This document shows, piece after piece, positions 1 to 15,726 of a stretch of DNA of 26,395 nt (positions are counted from its first letter, which is position 1; each line of letters opens with the position of its first letter). The notes below the pieces were generated by a model that saw only the letters and a program-made list of their open reading frames with translations, made no database searches and was not told the origin of the DNA. Origin of the DNA: Folioceros fuciformis (Eukaryota > Anthocerotophyta > Anthocerotopsida > Anthocerotales); assembly GCA_049999805.1 (NCBI GenBank), contig JBNGIO010001451.1, forward strand, positions 1-26,395, read 5' to 3'. A program made the translations under genes and the position numbers.

Positions 1-302
1 CAGGGCGAGCTCTCCTAGCCTCCCTGCTCTTCTTACTCCGCTTCGAAGAACGATTCCCAGGCATCGTATACACCCTCGTGATCTGGACACACAGGAAGAT
101 GGCTATGAGGAGCACTGTGTAGGCTGATGCAAGATTTATTCTCTGCTCCATCTCCCTCCAACTCATACGTCCTCTTTGAGTGATGAGTGTTGCTCATTAA
201 GACTCGCGTGCCCATCCTCTCCTCGTGGCCGTCCTCACCCTCTTCGCTAAACCCGTGTTCAGTCCCGTCATAACTCCTAAGCTCGTTTCGCTTAAGGGAG
301 GG
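1..302 (+). mobile_element. possible internal 3' end of an LTR retroelement
   Basis: No convincing gene is seen here. The purine-rich run AAGGGAGGG at about 294-302 is followed directly by TGTTCACGGGG, the layout expected for a polypurine tract next to an LTR that starts with TG. The sequence upstream would then be the last internal part of an LTR element. Short open frames on both strands have no recognisable domain. The call rests only on the polypurine tract and TG junction, so it is tentative. Confidence 0.3.
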
Positions 303-466
303 TGTTCACGGGGTAACCTTACTCGCTTAGGGTTTACCCCCGGTTAGTTGTGGTTAGTTAAGTTTAGTTTAATTAATGAAAGGTCACTTTAGCGAAGAGG
401 TGCCTATAGCATAGATAATATGCACTCTTTCCATTACTTTGTATTATTATTGTTAATTATTGCCTT
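303..466 (+). repeat. possible LTR fragment
   Basis: This AT-rich noncoding sequence begins TGTTCACGGGG right after a polypurine-like tract. It contains repeated GTTAGT/GTTTAG words near 345-370. No matching CA end or target-site duplication was found, and the right edge is lost where copia coding sequence begins. It may be the start of a truncated LTR from an element different from the copia remnant that follows. Confidence 0.25.
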
Positions 467-1223
467 ATGATTTATCATCTCTCATGCTCTCCATTTATGT
501 CAACTCTTGTAGTTATAATGGAGTTTAAGGAGGTATATGAGACACCTCTAGACTCATCATTTGATTCATCTCCTCCTATAAATCAGCCTCATGATCTTGA
601 GGATAGATCCCTTTCCGATAATGTAGGAGATATACGCAGTGTTGTAGACATTGACACAAAGCTTGATCCAACCATCCCAAAGGAGCCTCCACCACATCTA
701 AGGAGATCAACAAGAAGTAGGAAACCTTCTAGAAAGTTTTTGGAGTCGATGAATGCATGTGACACTAAAATGGCTTTGTTAGCGGATGCTGATGAGCCAC
801 AAACCTTGAAGGAAGCATTGGAAGGACCAAAGGCTAAGGAGTGGAAAATAGCTCTAGATAGTGAATATAATTCACTTATCAAGAACAAGCCTGAAAAATC
901 ACTTCTTCCTCCAGGAAGAAAGTGCATAAGATCAAAATGGGTATTCAAGATCAAATAAAGTGAGCCTACAACAATCTTCAATGACAATCAAGGTTGCATC
1001 TTCTTAACCAAGAATGCTACATTTCATGCAAGGATGAAAGACATTGAGGTGAAGCATAATTGCATTAGCGAGAAGGTGAGATCAAAGGAGATATAAGTGG
1101 AGTATCGTCCAACAGAAGACATGTTGGCAGATATCTTGACTAAAGGCTTGAGTTTAGACAAGCGTGCTAGGTTTAGCAAGATGCTTGGTTTAAAGGAATA
1201 TTTTTTAAAGTGTTGAGTGGGAG
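467..1223 (+). pseudogene. Ty1/copia polyprotein remnant with internal deletion
   Basis: The reading frame starting at 467 gives the linker that precedes copia reverse transcriptase: an Arg/Ser-rich LRRSTRSRKPS stretch, then LKEALEGPKAKEW and SKWVFKIK, where the RT domain normally begins. The frame meets TAA at 956. It then continues in the same register as the C-terminal part of RNase H: DNQGCIFLTKN, FHARMKDIEVKH, EYRPTEDMLADILTKGL. Most of RT and the first part of RNase H, several hundred residues, are therefore missing between about 955 and 962. A further stop interrupts the RNase H part. A purine-rich tract (GAGTGGGAG, 1215-1223) ends the internal region. The element is dead, but its family is clear. 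Confidence 0.85.
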
Positions 1224-1559
1224 AGTTAGAAATGAGTGGTTTAGGACAACACATCAAAAGAGTAATTGTTTTAAATTAACAACTAAATATTTATGCCATA
1301 TGAGAGAGTGGTAGAAGAATTCTTCTTTGCAAAGTTCGAACTTTGCTTACAGTCTAAGCAAGGTTGTTACTATAAAATAGATAGTGTCTAGGATAATAAC
1401 ATGGTGACCCTTGAGTATGTAAGGGGTCATGACCATGCTTTGTAGAGTAGTGGTGAATAGATAAGCATATGTGCTTGAGCTGATTGAGCTCTCACACCCC
1501 CTCATGTGTCTTGTAAAGTATTTCTTCTCAATAAAGGCTAGATCCATATATTTCTAATA
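1224..1559 (+). repeat. 3' LTR of the copia remnant
   Basis: The segment follows the polypurine tract GAGTGGGAG and is bounded by short imperfect inverted ends: AGTTAGAAA at 1224-1232 and TTTCTAATA at 1551-1559. These are one-base variants of the usual TGTTAGAAA..TTTCTAACA ends. An AATAAA at 1530-1535 could be the LTR polyadenylation signal. Mutation of both terminal dinucleotides indicates an old insertion. No 5' LTR partner is seen in the window. Confidence 0.65.
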
Positions 1560-1623
1560 GGATTTAGGGTTTAGGGTCTAGGATTTGGGGTTTTGGGTCT
1601 AGGATTTATGGTTTAGGGTCTAC
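1560..1623 (+). repeat. degenerate plant telomere-like (TTTAGGG) repeat
   Basis: About 64 bp of TTTAGGG-type heptamers and close variants (GTCTAGG, TTTGGGG, TTTTGGG, TTTATGG) lie directly against the right end of the copia LTR. Perfect units occur at about 1563-1576. TTTAGGG is the canonical telomere repeat of most land plants. This is an interstitial, decayed copy. Confidence 0.7.
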
Positions 1624-2044
1624 CATCTAAAATAGATGTGAGAAAGTAGACTAGGCCCCTAAGTGTAGATTGTCAAGTAGCATGCAAGTATAATATTATT
1701 TTAGTTATATGTAAGTATTATGTATAAATATTATATACAATAGTACAAGCTATCTATCTTATGAAATTGTTTTATAATATAATATAATAAAATGTACCCA
1801 AAGACTCCAGCCAATTGGCTAGCTGAAACACGCCACACATCTAGCGTCCCTAGTTCGACATCCCTTTTTATGTGTTCACTCGGTTCCTTGTCGTTGGAAT
1901 GATCCTCTACGCTAGTTTTGCAGGTGATTGGACCGCGAAGAAAGGGGGTGTAGTTGGCCAGAGTGAATGGAACATGACTATGACTTGAAACGAGTGCGAG
2001 CGTCTCGAGACGCTGGTTTTGCAGGGTACACAGGAACGAGACAT
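1624..2044. other. noncoding spacer, 3' flank of SCPL-A
   Basis: No gene is seen. Positions 1680-1800 are strongly AT-rich with TATA and TAATA runs. The remainder is ordinary mixed sequence that probably includes the 3' UTR of the minus-strand SCPL gene ending at 2045. The open frame on the minus strand that crosses 1731-2375 is intron and frame-shadow of that gene. Confidence 0.5.
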
Positions 2045-5401
<3,357 letters not shown>

Positions 5402-7977
5402 ATGGCGCAGCGGGTTGGCAAGTTTCTGACATCAGTGGTACAGCAGACACGGGAGGTTCTGGAGGTGCTCAAGGATGCCGCAGTCGACTTGTCATGGGAT
5501 CTGCGTGACGCAGCAGAGGGCGGCTTTGGCTTGCCCAAGCTTGCCTCGTCTGCCGCCTCTCTAGGCGTCGCCGTAAGCCTTGCTACCTGCTTAGGATTCA
5601 TGGACTGAGAGTGTTTACGACTCATGCTGCGGGAATGGGGAATGGCTCCTGGTTTGTTGAAATCAAGAGAGCGCTCTTTCTGTGTGGCTTAACTGTGTGT
5701 ATCCGTAACGTAGGGCGTGGCAGCAGCCGGGACAGCCTCCATATGCATGGAACTGGCTGGGAAGTACATTGGACGGAGGTAATTTGTTTTTGTCACTCTG
5801 TTTCACTTCGGACCAGTCGGAATCGGTGCCGTTGCCTGCTTGTCCACTCAAGTGTATTGCTGTGCAGAGAATGTAATACCTGCAATGGTTGGGAGGCCCT
5901 TCGCTGCACATCATGTGGTGGGGGAGGGACGGTCCAATTTGCCCCTAAGAATTTAAGTATGAGCGAGTACGTGTTAGAGAAAATGTCGTTGCTCGTGTCA
6001 GCCTCCTTTGCTCTCGCGACAAGGTGTGGATGAATGACTTTGTTGGCTTCTGGCGCGTTGGTTAGGCCGACGGCTGCGAGCGTAGGGAAGGGTATAAACG
6101 AAGGCACGGTAGAGATTGAGCATTTCCCTACAACATTCAACATGGGTCTCCCATTGCCGACGAAGTCATGCCCAACTTGTGAAGGAACTGTGAGTGTCCC
6201 TTGGGTTTACCGACGTGGGCTCGATGTAAATGTCCTGCTTGTGGTTAATACCGGCCTCTTGATATCAGGGTGTGGTTCTGTGTCACGACTGTAAGGGGCA
6301 GTCGTGGAAGCTCAAGTTCTCTGCGGATGAGGTAATATGCCCTTCACCAGTTTTGCTCTAGAAGAACCATAGTCTAGTCCATGTGACGGGAGATCAATAT
6401 GCGCCTCTCAGAATCCTTTGCTGGATGCAAAAGGCAGGTGCTGAATGTACCATGGACGACTTGGGACGTCTACAGGAAGACTCAAGCTCCAGAGGAGGTG
6501 AGGAGGGTTTTCATACCTGGAATTTTCTAGTGCTAGCAAGTATTAGAGGCGAAGAGTTGCTCACAGCGTGCCCTTGTAACTATTTGCTGTTGAAGCGGGG
6601 TGGGGCCTCGACTCACAGAGGTTCGTTTGTCAATGTGAAATCAGGATAAGAAAGCCAGTATGGCTGATCCACAATGGGCAGCCTTCAATCTTTTTGGACG
6701 GAGAGAACTGGAGGAAGGCATTGAGTTTGATCAGGATGTGAAAGAGAAGATGATGTGGCAATGGAAGGTTGCTTCTCCTCTCTTAGACGTCCGGCATTTG
6801 CATCATCGGACAACTGTAAAGGGCTAACGGTCAATGTGAGTCTGGTACAGGAGTCCAGAAAGTATGATGAAATTCGGGACTTGGTTGCCAAACGGGAGCC
6901 AGGATGGGAAGAAATGCAAAAGGTACAGACCTGCCACCTACAGTAGTGCTGTAAAGTTCCTCTTCTTTACTGTCTGAGCTTTTTTGTGGTTGTCTTGTTG
7001 AAAGACATCTGTTTTGTTCGTTTTTCTTTTTCGTCAAAAAGATATTTGGTGCTGCTGTTGCAAATCGGCTAATAGAATTGATTTTTGCGGCGTTATGGGG
7101 TTCTTTGTTTCCACAGTTGTTAACCGTCATCGATCCAGAACGAGCACTAAAAGATCCGGTGATTGTCCGGAATGTACCGTATTTCAAAGCCAGGCAGCAG
7201 ATAGAAACGCAGGTTGCAACGCTTGACGTTCCTCCAAGGCCAGCTGACTGGGAGGTAGTAACTGATATGCTTCTCTAAATTACATCTTGATTTCTTTTGC
7301 CGTTGTTCAACTGTTTCGCGTTTTTCCCTCTGAAGTTTCACGTTGCTTGTTTCATATCTTGAAGGTCGCCAGGGACATGAAGCTGCCGTTGGAGGAGTCA
7401 GATTGGGAGCCTGGGGAACTGAAAGGCCCACGAAAGCTGGCAGAGGTGCGAAAGCTTCTCCAAGGAGTGGACTCGGTGCAACAAAAGGTGCTTGACAGTG
7501 CTTGGGAGCAAGCATGGCGAGAGCAAAAGGTAAGTCTTGTTCCATATCGCATCTTTTGGATTCCAGCATACTGTGCCCACACGCAGGTAATCTAGTTTGC
7601 AGGTTAGGGACATTGTGAAGGAGAAGATCGACAGCTACCTAGCATGTGGTGGGGAACAGTCTCAGAAAACGTCCCAGACCACCTCCCCGTCACCGCAAGA
7701 AACCTCTCCTAAGACTCGTACAGGGCCACCAGGTTCCACCAAATCAAGAGCTACGCAGCAGGTTCTCGATCACCTCCCTGTGGATGAGAATCCGAAATTC
7801 CTGTTCCGTGGTCTCAACCGGTGTTGCTGTCTGCAGAAAGCAGCTGGCTCCAAAAAGGTTTCAGATGACCAGCAGAAGAAGAAAGAACGTCAGGAACGAG
7901 CTGAGAGATTGGCGAAGCAAGCGGCAGACAGAGAGGCTGCTTTGCAGAGAGCCAAAGCGGCTAAGGCCCGAAAGTGA
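5402..7977 (+). CDS. plant protein with DnaJ-type cysteine-rich zinc finger, no J domain
   Basis: Eleven exons: 5402-5572, 5714-5778, 5868-5956, 6086-6189, 6269-6331, 6438-6497, 6645-6767, 6851-6922, 7117-7254, 7365-7529, 7603-7977. Phases join to 474 aa. Two CxxCxG..CxxCxG halves, Cys 81/84/92/95 (CNTCNGW, CTSCGG) and 137/140/148/151 (CPTCEGT, CHDCKGQ), form the eight-Cys, two-zinc layout of the DnaJ central domain. No HPD-containing J domain is present. A small-residue hydrophobic segment (LGVAGVAAAGTASICMELAG) precedes the finger. The later part has conserved-looking blocks (DLVAKREPGWEEMQ, DPVIVRNVPYFKA), then a charged Lys/Arg/Ala-rich tail predicted helical. It resembles plant proteins annotated as dnaJ-related, many plastid-targeted, but no clear transit peptide is seen. 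The exon 7 donor (GTTGCT) is weak and the exon 3/4 junction is the least certain. Partners unknown. Confidence 0.75.
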
Positions 7978-8274
7978 GCAAATGGTTCTTGTTATTTTTG
8001 CTCTGGGTGGAGCGTTTGTACCTGGAAGCGGTGATCAGAACACTTACATGTGTTTTGTATGCAATCCCTCGACTTTGGAGGCGCAAGTTGAGAAGTGATG
8101 TAGGTTGCTGTAATTTTGCCCAGGGTGGAGCTATTTCAGCTCGAAGGCCGCGACCCGATCAGTACAAATTCTTTGTGTAGTGTCCCCGAACTTTGGAGGG
8201 ATGCGATGAGAAATAACGCAGGTTGCTGCCCAGTACCCAGTAGACCATATCTCGTTCCGTCTCTAGGCCTCAGA
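7978..8274. repeat. imperfect tandem duplication of about 117 bp in the convergent 3' spacer
   Basis: Two diverged copies lie head to tail, about 7995-8112 and 8113-8231. Both start TTTTGC..GGGTGGAGC, share ACTTTGGAGG near the end and finish in AGGTTGCTG. The pair sits between the stop codon of the plus-strand zinc-finger gene (7977) and that of the minus-strand SCPL-B gene (8275), so it probably lies in one or both 3' UTRs. No coding function is supported. Confidence 0.6.
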
Positions 8275-11000
<2,726 letters not shown>

Positions 11001-12028
11001 CTCCTGGACCGGAACGAGAGAAGAGGTAGGGAGGCAAGGATACTTCTGACAGGCGCATTCCATCCCCACAGTCCCGTAATGGAGGGTACGAATTTGGCCT
11101 TCCGAGCAAGCAATTGCAAGCAAGCCAAGAAGAAGGTCTACGACGATGGCGTGTCAAAAGAGCCTACCCACACACGACCTACCCAGACAACATCGCTTGC
11201 AAGCAAGCGGCGCCGACCTAGCAGCGCACGGCTCACACCAGTGGATGTGTGGAGCAATAGAAGTATAAGCCCATGGATGGACCGTGCGACAAATTTGGTC
11301 CAGGACACTCTGCTGAAACGGCGTTTTCCCCCGATGGCTAACGGAAGACAACAAAGTACAACAATGCCGAATGGCCAACAGGAGAGGAGAGAAAGAACCT
11401 CACAGTAATGCCGAACGGCTTAACAGGTCTGGAGAGGACAGAAGGAAGGAAAGCTCGCTCGCACACAATTCCAAAAGGCTAGCAGGAGAGAAAGGAGGCA
11501 CAATAATGCCGAATGGAGAACAGGAGGGACGGAAGCTGAACCTTGCACCTGCCGAAAGCTACCTTCCAACTGGAGACAGTAGGAGACACAGAGGAGGCGA
11601 CGACATCCAGGGCCCACTCATCGCCAGCACTTCCACAATTAGGCCCTGCTTCTGGCAGAGTCCAGCGTTCTGAGATGAGAGTAAGAGGCGGTGAGCCACT
11701 GATGGCCCGCTTGTGGAACGGGCCAATGGCAGCTGTCGTAGAATCGTGCAAGCCGGTGCGAGACGCCGCGGGTACGGTACAGGCATCGGAATGAGCAATG
11801 CTCCGCAGGGTTGGTACTTTGTCCACGTTCTCGCGTGGCAGGGGAACACTCCACACCAACTACATACTCATGTCAAGGATACTGTACGACGCCTTCCACA
11901 AAGGAGCCACAAAAGTTGAAAGCAATTTGGAGACAATCTTGAACCGTGGCAGTCTCTTCATGTGTTACTCATTCATGAATGAATTGCAGCCGACTGGAAA
12001 AGAAGAATTGAGGTTTAGTACCTACTTT
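11001..12028. other. spacer between SCPL-B promoter and RPN9 3' end
   Basis: About 1 kb without a supported gene. It should hold the SCPL-B promoter (right of 11000) and the RPN9 3' UTR (left of 12029). Short open frames on both strands between 11154 and 12028 show no domain and differ from frame to frame. The only structure I see is the purine-rich repeat cluster listed separately at about 11330-11535. Confidence 0.5.
11330..11535 (+). repeat. degenerate purine-rich minisatellite (AATGCCGAAYGG..ACAGGAGAGG)
   Basis: Four copies of a unit that reads roughly CACAATAATGCCGAATGG, a short gap, then ACAGGAGAGGA, start near 11359, 11401, 11461 and 11499. A partial copy (GATGGCTAACGGAAGA) lies at about 11332. 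Spacing is about 40 or 60 bp. The cluster sits 330-535 bp upstream of the SCPL-B start codon. Function unknown. Confidence 0.6.
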
Positions 12029-13672
12029 TTAGGCAGCCACCAAATCTGGTGTCTCTGCCTCTACTGCTAGCAAAGTTGTGTGCACTTTTTGTAGCCAGGA
12101 GTCGAGCCTATCTCTCAACGCTGCAATTTGTGGAACACCAAGCACTCTGGGCTGCACCCACGAGACGCTCACAGTTCCGTCCACTTGGTCGATTACTCCT
12201 TCAATCAGATGGACCTGCGATAGATCAGCAGAGTGCAGCAGGAGAGTGTTAGGCAAGGGGGCAGGCTTCCTGTAATTGATAGGACGTGTGAACGAGTCAA
12301 TTTGGCGAAATTATGGACTTGGCTTGGGAGACACCTACCGAGAGGCTTTTGATCAAAAGAAATTCAACCTCGTTTAGGTCCAGCTTTGTCCTCTCAGCAA
12401 TTACACTTAGAGGTATCGTCCTGTCTTCCGAGGGCCGACTGCAGTACAGACGGACGGGTCAACCAACGCTGTCAGCCAATCGCATGCTGCTGGGTGTTTC
12501 AAGGAGTTTTGAAGACCCAGGAGAAAAAAAGGCACGAATGTTACCTGAAAATGAGCTCCATCAAACACAGGATGTTAATTTTCTCCCATAACTTTCCCTC
12601 ATTGGCTACCAGAGCCGGCTGTTCGTTGAGTGCAGATTGATGAGTATGACAGAGCTCCTTGTACTTTGTAGGATTGCCCTCATTGAAAGCTTGCAACACG
12701 TAGTAGAGCCACTCCACACTTGTATGTAGGAGGCTCTTGACCTGCAGTCACAGCGAGCAGGAGACGCGAAGATGCGATAAGGTTTGGACCTAGCATGTGA
12801 CGGAAGGGAAGGACAAACAAGGCCACGCCCCACGTACGATGGGGTGTGCAAGAAGCTCCCCGAAGTTGTATATGTTGTCGCCAAGCAACGCAGCTAAGGA
12901 CAAGTCAGCGGCCAGGTCCTGCAAGCCACAACACAATATGGTGAAATCCCGCACTCAGACCGGGTGAAGATCTAAAACTTGCCAGTCCCTGTAAACACAT
13001 CATACCAGCTTGAAGTTCTCTGCCAACGACTCCACAGACGTGTATGCCAAATACAAGAGTGCTGTTTTGTAGAACTCAGCGAACTCCTGCCTCGACTTAT
13101 GGTACTGAGACGAAACCCAGTGCACACTAGCATGGACAGAAGGATCCACATCTGTCATGCTGTCCAAAGTGCTCCTTCCCTCCTCTAACAGCTTCTTGCA
13201 CTCCTTATGCTCTCCCCTCCGCAGCCTCAGTGCCGCAATCTGCATCTTCACGTACAGCACAGGCTCCTCAACCCGCCGTTCCCGAGATGCCCGCAGCTTC
13301 TCAATAACATCTTCCAAATACCGAATAGCCATTTCCTCTTCCGCATACTGTCGGGATACGATGACCGCAAAGTGTGCAAGCTTCAACAAATTTATCTTAG
13401 TCTCAAAATCAGTGATGAAGTTGTGGTAGAGCTGGATGAGCGCATCCCCCGCCTGCAAAATCCTCACACAGCTCAGCCACACCAAACCCTAGCAACGCAA
13501 CACACGAAACCACGGCAGGCACCTGTAATACCATCAAAGCAATGAACTGATCCAGCTTCTGCGTCAGCTGGTGCCATAGCCTCCGCTGATACAAATCTGC
13601 CAGGGAAGTGTACCATTCCGCCAACTCCGGTTGCGCTGCCCGCTGCTGTTCCAGATACTGCAACGCCGCCAT
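12029..13672 (-). CDS. RPN9: 26S proteasome lid subunit RPN9 (PSMD13)
   Basis: Six exons: 13672-13523, 13452-13006, 12918-12838, 12741-12545, 12438-12339, 12214-12029. They join in phase to 386 aa, the usual length for plant RPN9. It is a PCI-domain subunit of the 19S regulatory particle lid, acting in nucleus and cytosol in ubiquitin-dependent proteolysis. The N-terminal helical repeats include AEWYTSLADLYQRRLWHQLT and GDALIQLYHNFITDFETKIN. The middle contains DPSVHASVHWVSSQYHKSRQ and ALLYLAYTSVESL. The C-terminal PCI winged-helix part has KSLSVHLIEGVIDQVDGTV and ends EAETPDLVAA, a family-typical tail. The start MAALQYLE is the conserved one; upstream in-frame ATGs would only add unrelated residues. 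All catalogue parts are present and no defects are seen. Confidence 0.97.
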
Positions 13673-14069
13673 CGCTCGCCTGCCTGGTGAGCACACCTTA
13701 CGCTCCGACGTCCTAACTCCTAAAGGCTCTACCTTTAAAGTTTACGCACTGATAAGATGAAGGAGTTAATGTAACCCTTCTTACCGCTCTTGCTTCTTGT
13801 TCAGTCTTCTTAACTAGTTTCTTCCCTCCGTTCAGTGTTTCGCGACTGCCTTCGCAGACCGCCTTCTCGAGCCACGTTTTGTCTCACACTGCGGCCTGCG
13901 AACCGTTTGGATCGAGTTGGAAGCATCACTCTGTGCTTTGTTGGGTTGTTTAGGTCTTTCCAAAATGCTTGCTGTCTCGTTGATGAAATTGATGCATGAT
14001 GGGAATTCCCTAACAACATGGTGAAGGGGGGGAGCAGCAGATAAATTTTTATCGGAGGGATCTGCTGCC
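13673..14069. promoter_or_regulatory. shared divergent promoter of RPN9 and presenilin
   Basis: Only 397 bp separate the start codons of RPN9 (minus) and presenilin (plus), so both promoters and 5' UTRs must fit here. No clear TATA box is seen in a good position for either gene. The presenilin ATG has a strong plant context (GCCATGG). Open frames on the minus strand in this stretch carry no domain and probably reflect chance. Confidence 0.5.
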
Positions 14070-15726
14070 ATGGAGGGGAGCTTGCTGGAGACTGTTGGAG
14101 CAGAGGTTATCGGAATTGTCAGCCCCGTCTCGATATGCATGCTGCTGGTGGTTCTTTTGGTGCACAGCTTGAATCCGCATGGATCTGATTCCTCCGTTTC
14201 CAGCATAGCCATGCTGGTTTACGAGGAGAAGGACACGGACACGACGGGGCAGAAATTCGAAGGAGCATTGCTTAATGCCCTCGTGTTTGTGGTGATCATC
14301 ACCCTCGTCACTTTCATGCTTGTTGCTCTCTTCTACTTCCGGTGCACCAAGTGTCTGCGGGGGTACATGGGGTTTTCTGCTTTCACGGTGTTGGCTTACA
14401 TGGGAGGTGCACTGGGTGTGATGATGGTGCAGGAATGGTCTATTCCAATTGACGTGATCACCTTTTCCATCGTGCTGCTCAATTTTGCAGTTGTCGGGGT
14501 GTTGGCAGTGTTTTTCTGCCGGATGCCTATTGTGTTCACCCAGGGCTACCTTGTCATGATAGGGATGTTGGTGGCTTTTTGGTTCACCATGCTGCCTGAG
14601 TGGACTACCTGGACTCTGCTCATGGCGATGGCTGTGTACGATGTTCTAGCTGTGTTGGTGCCTGTAGGGCCTCTTAACATTCTTGTTGAGCTGGCTGTAG
14701 CTAGGGATGAAGATATTCCAGCGTTGATCTACGAGTCACGGCCTATCCCTTCCTCCAGGGTTCCCTCGGGTACGGTGGAGTTCAGCTCTCAAGGCTCCCC
14801 CAGATCCTCTTCGGCACCTCGCGACGGTCGGAGGCGAAGGTGGATTCGGCGGACAGTTACCTCGTCAGCATCTCAACCTCAACGAGAGAGACCATCAGTA
14901 CTGAGTCGGCTGAAAAGTGTTTTTGGGTCTGCACCGGTGAGACAGGATGGTGCTTCAGATTTAATGACTCACAGCTCGGATGCTGAGCTTGGGCTGGCAA
15001 GCACGACAGATCGAAGTCCGCAGAATGAAGGGAACGGACCACCAAATATAATTTCAGCCAATGGTAAGGGTAAATTTTACAAAATCTTGTCCTGACGTCT
15101 TTTTCCCCTTTAATCTGTAGGATGGGAAGGAACCTGTTTCTTTCTTAGGACTTCAGAAATTACTCTTCACCATGTAGCTCGACTCCACCAGATGCACCTG
15201 TTTACACGATCACCTGATTCTTGTGTTGCTGTGTTTGATGGGGCCAGGCCTAGAGATGGATGGCTCGCAGGCACAGGCGCTGGTCTCATCCTCTGTGGCC
15301 GGGTCTCCTTCTGATGACGAATCTGCTCCCCTTGTAAGGACCCACATTTCATCACCTCTTGCAATCACTGCAGCTCCTGTTGATTCAGCACCGCAACGAC
15401 AAGAGATTGTCAGGGCTATAGAGGAGGAAGAAGCCGAGGGGATTGGATTAGGCATGTCGGGAGCCATCAAGTTGGGTCTTGGAGACTTCATATTTTACAG
15501 TGTTCTTGTTGGGAGGGCAGCTATGTACGACCTCATGACAGTATATGCATGCTACTTAGCCATCATTGCTGGCCTCGGAGCAACACTCATCCTTCTAGCC
15601 GTGTGTCGCCGAGCCCTGCCAGCCCTTCCCATCTCCATCTCCCTTGGGATCCTCTTCTATTTTTTGACCCGTCTTGTCATGGAGCCATTTGTGGTGACTC
15701 TCGCTACAGACTTGGTCTTCTTTTAG
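14070..15726 (+). CDS. presenilin, catalytic subunit of gamma-secretase type aspartyl protease
   Basis: Two exons: 14070-15063 and 15248-15726, joined in phase 1 to 490 aa. Presenilins are polytopic GxGD intramembrane aspartyl proteases (family A22A) of the endomembrane system. The first catalytic Asp is in AVYDVLAVL (Asp191, TM6). The second is in [13 protein letters not shown] (Asp411, TM7), and PALP lies at 456-459. At least six hydrophobic segments precede the loop and three follow it. The hydrophilic loop between the two Asp residues is long, Ser/Arg-rich at first and acidic (EEEEAEG) before TM7; this is where endoproteolysis occurs in animal presenilins. The intron lies inside this loop. 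An alternative acceptor at about 15120 reads out of frame, so the acceptor before 15248 was chosen; a nearby one at 15252-15253 would only shorten the loop. Start ATG has good context. Moss and flowering-plant presenilins are known; physiological substrates in plants are unclear. Confidence 0.93.

Noticed and set aside
589-987. 132-residue open frame on the minus strand
   Set aside because: It is the antisense shadow of the copia linker/RT frame and has no domain of its own.
7646-8098. 150-residue open frame overlapping the last exon of the zinc-finger gene in another frame
   Set aside because: Arg-rich shadow of a coding exon that runs into repeat sequence; no motif.
11154-11859. Several overlapping open frames on both strands between SCPL-B and RPN9
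   Set aside because: None shows domain similarity, signal or splice-supported extension; they overlap one another and the minisatellite.
15120-15247. Extra presenilin exon starting at the strong acceptor near 15120
   Set aside because: In the required phase it reads into a stop before the second transmembrane block and does not join the TM7 frame. The simple two-exon model keeps phase.
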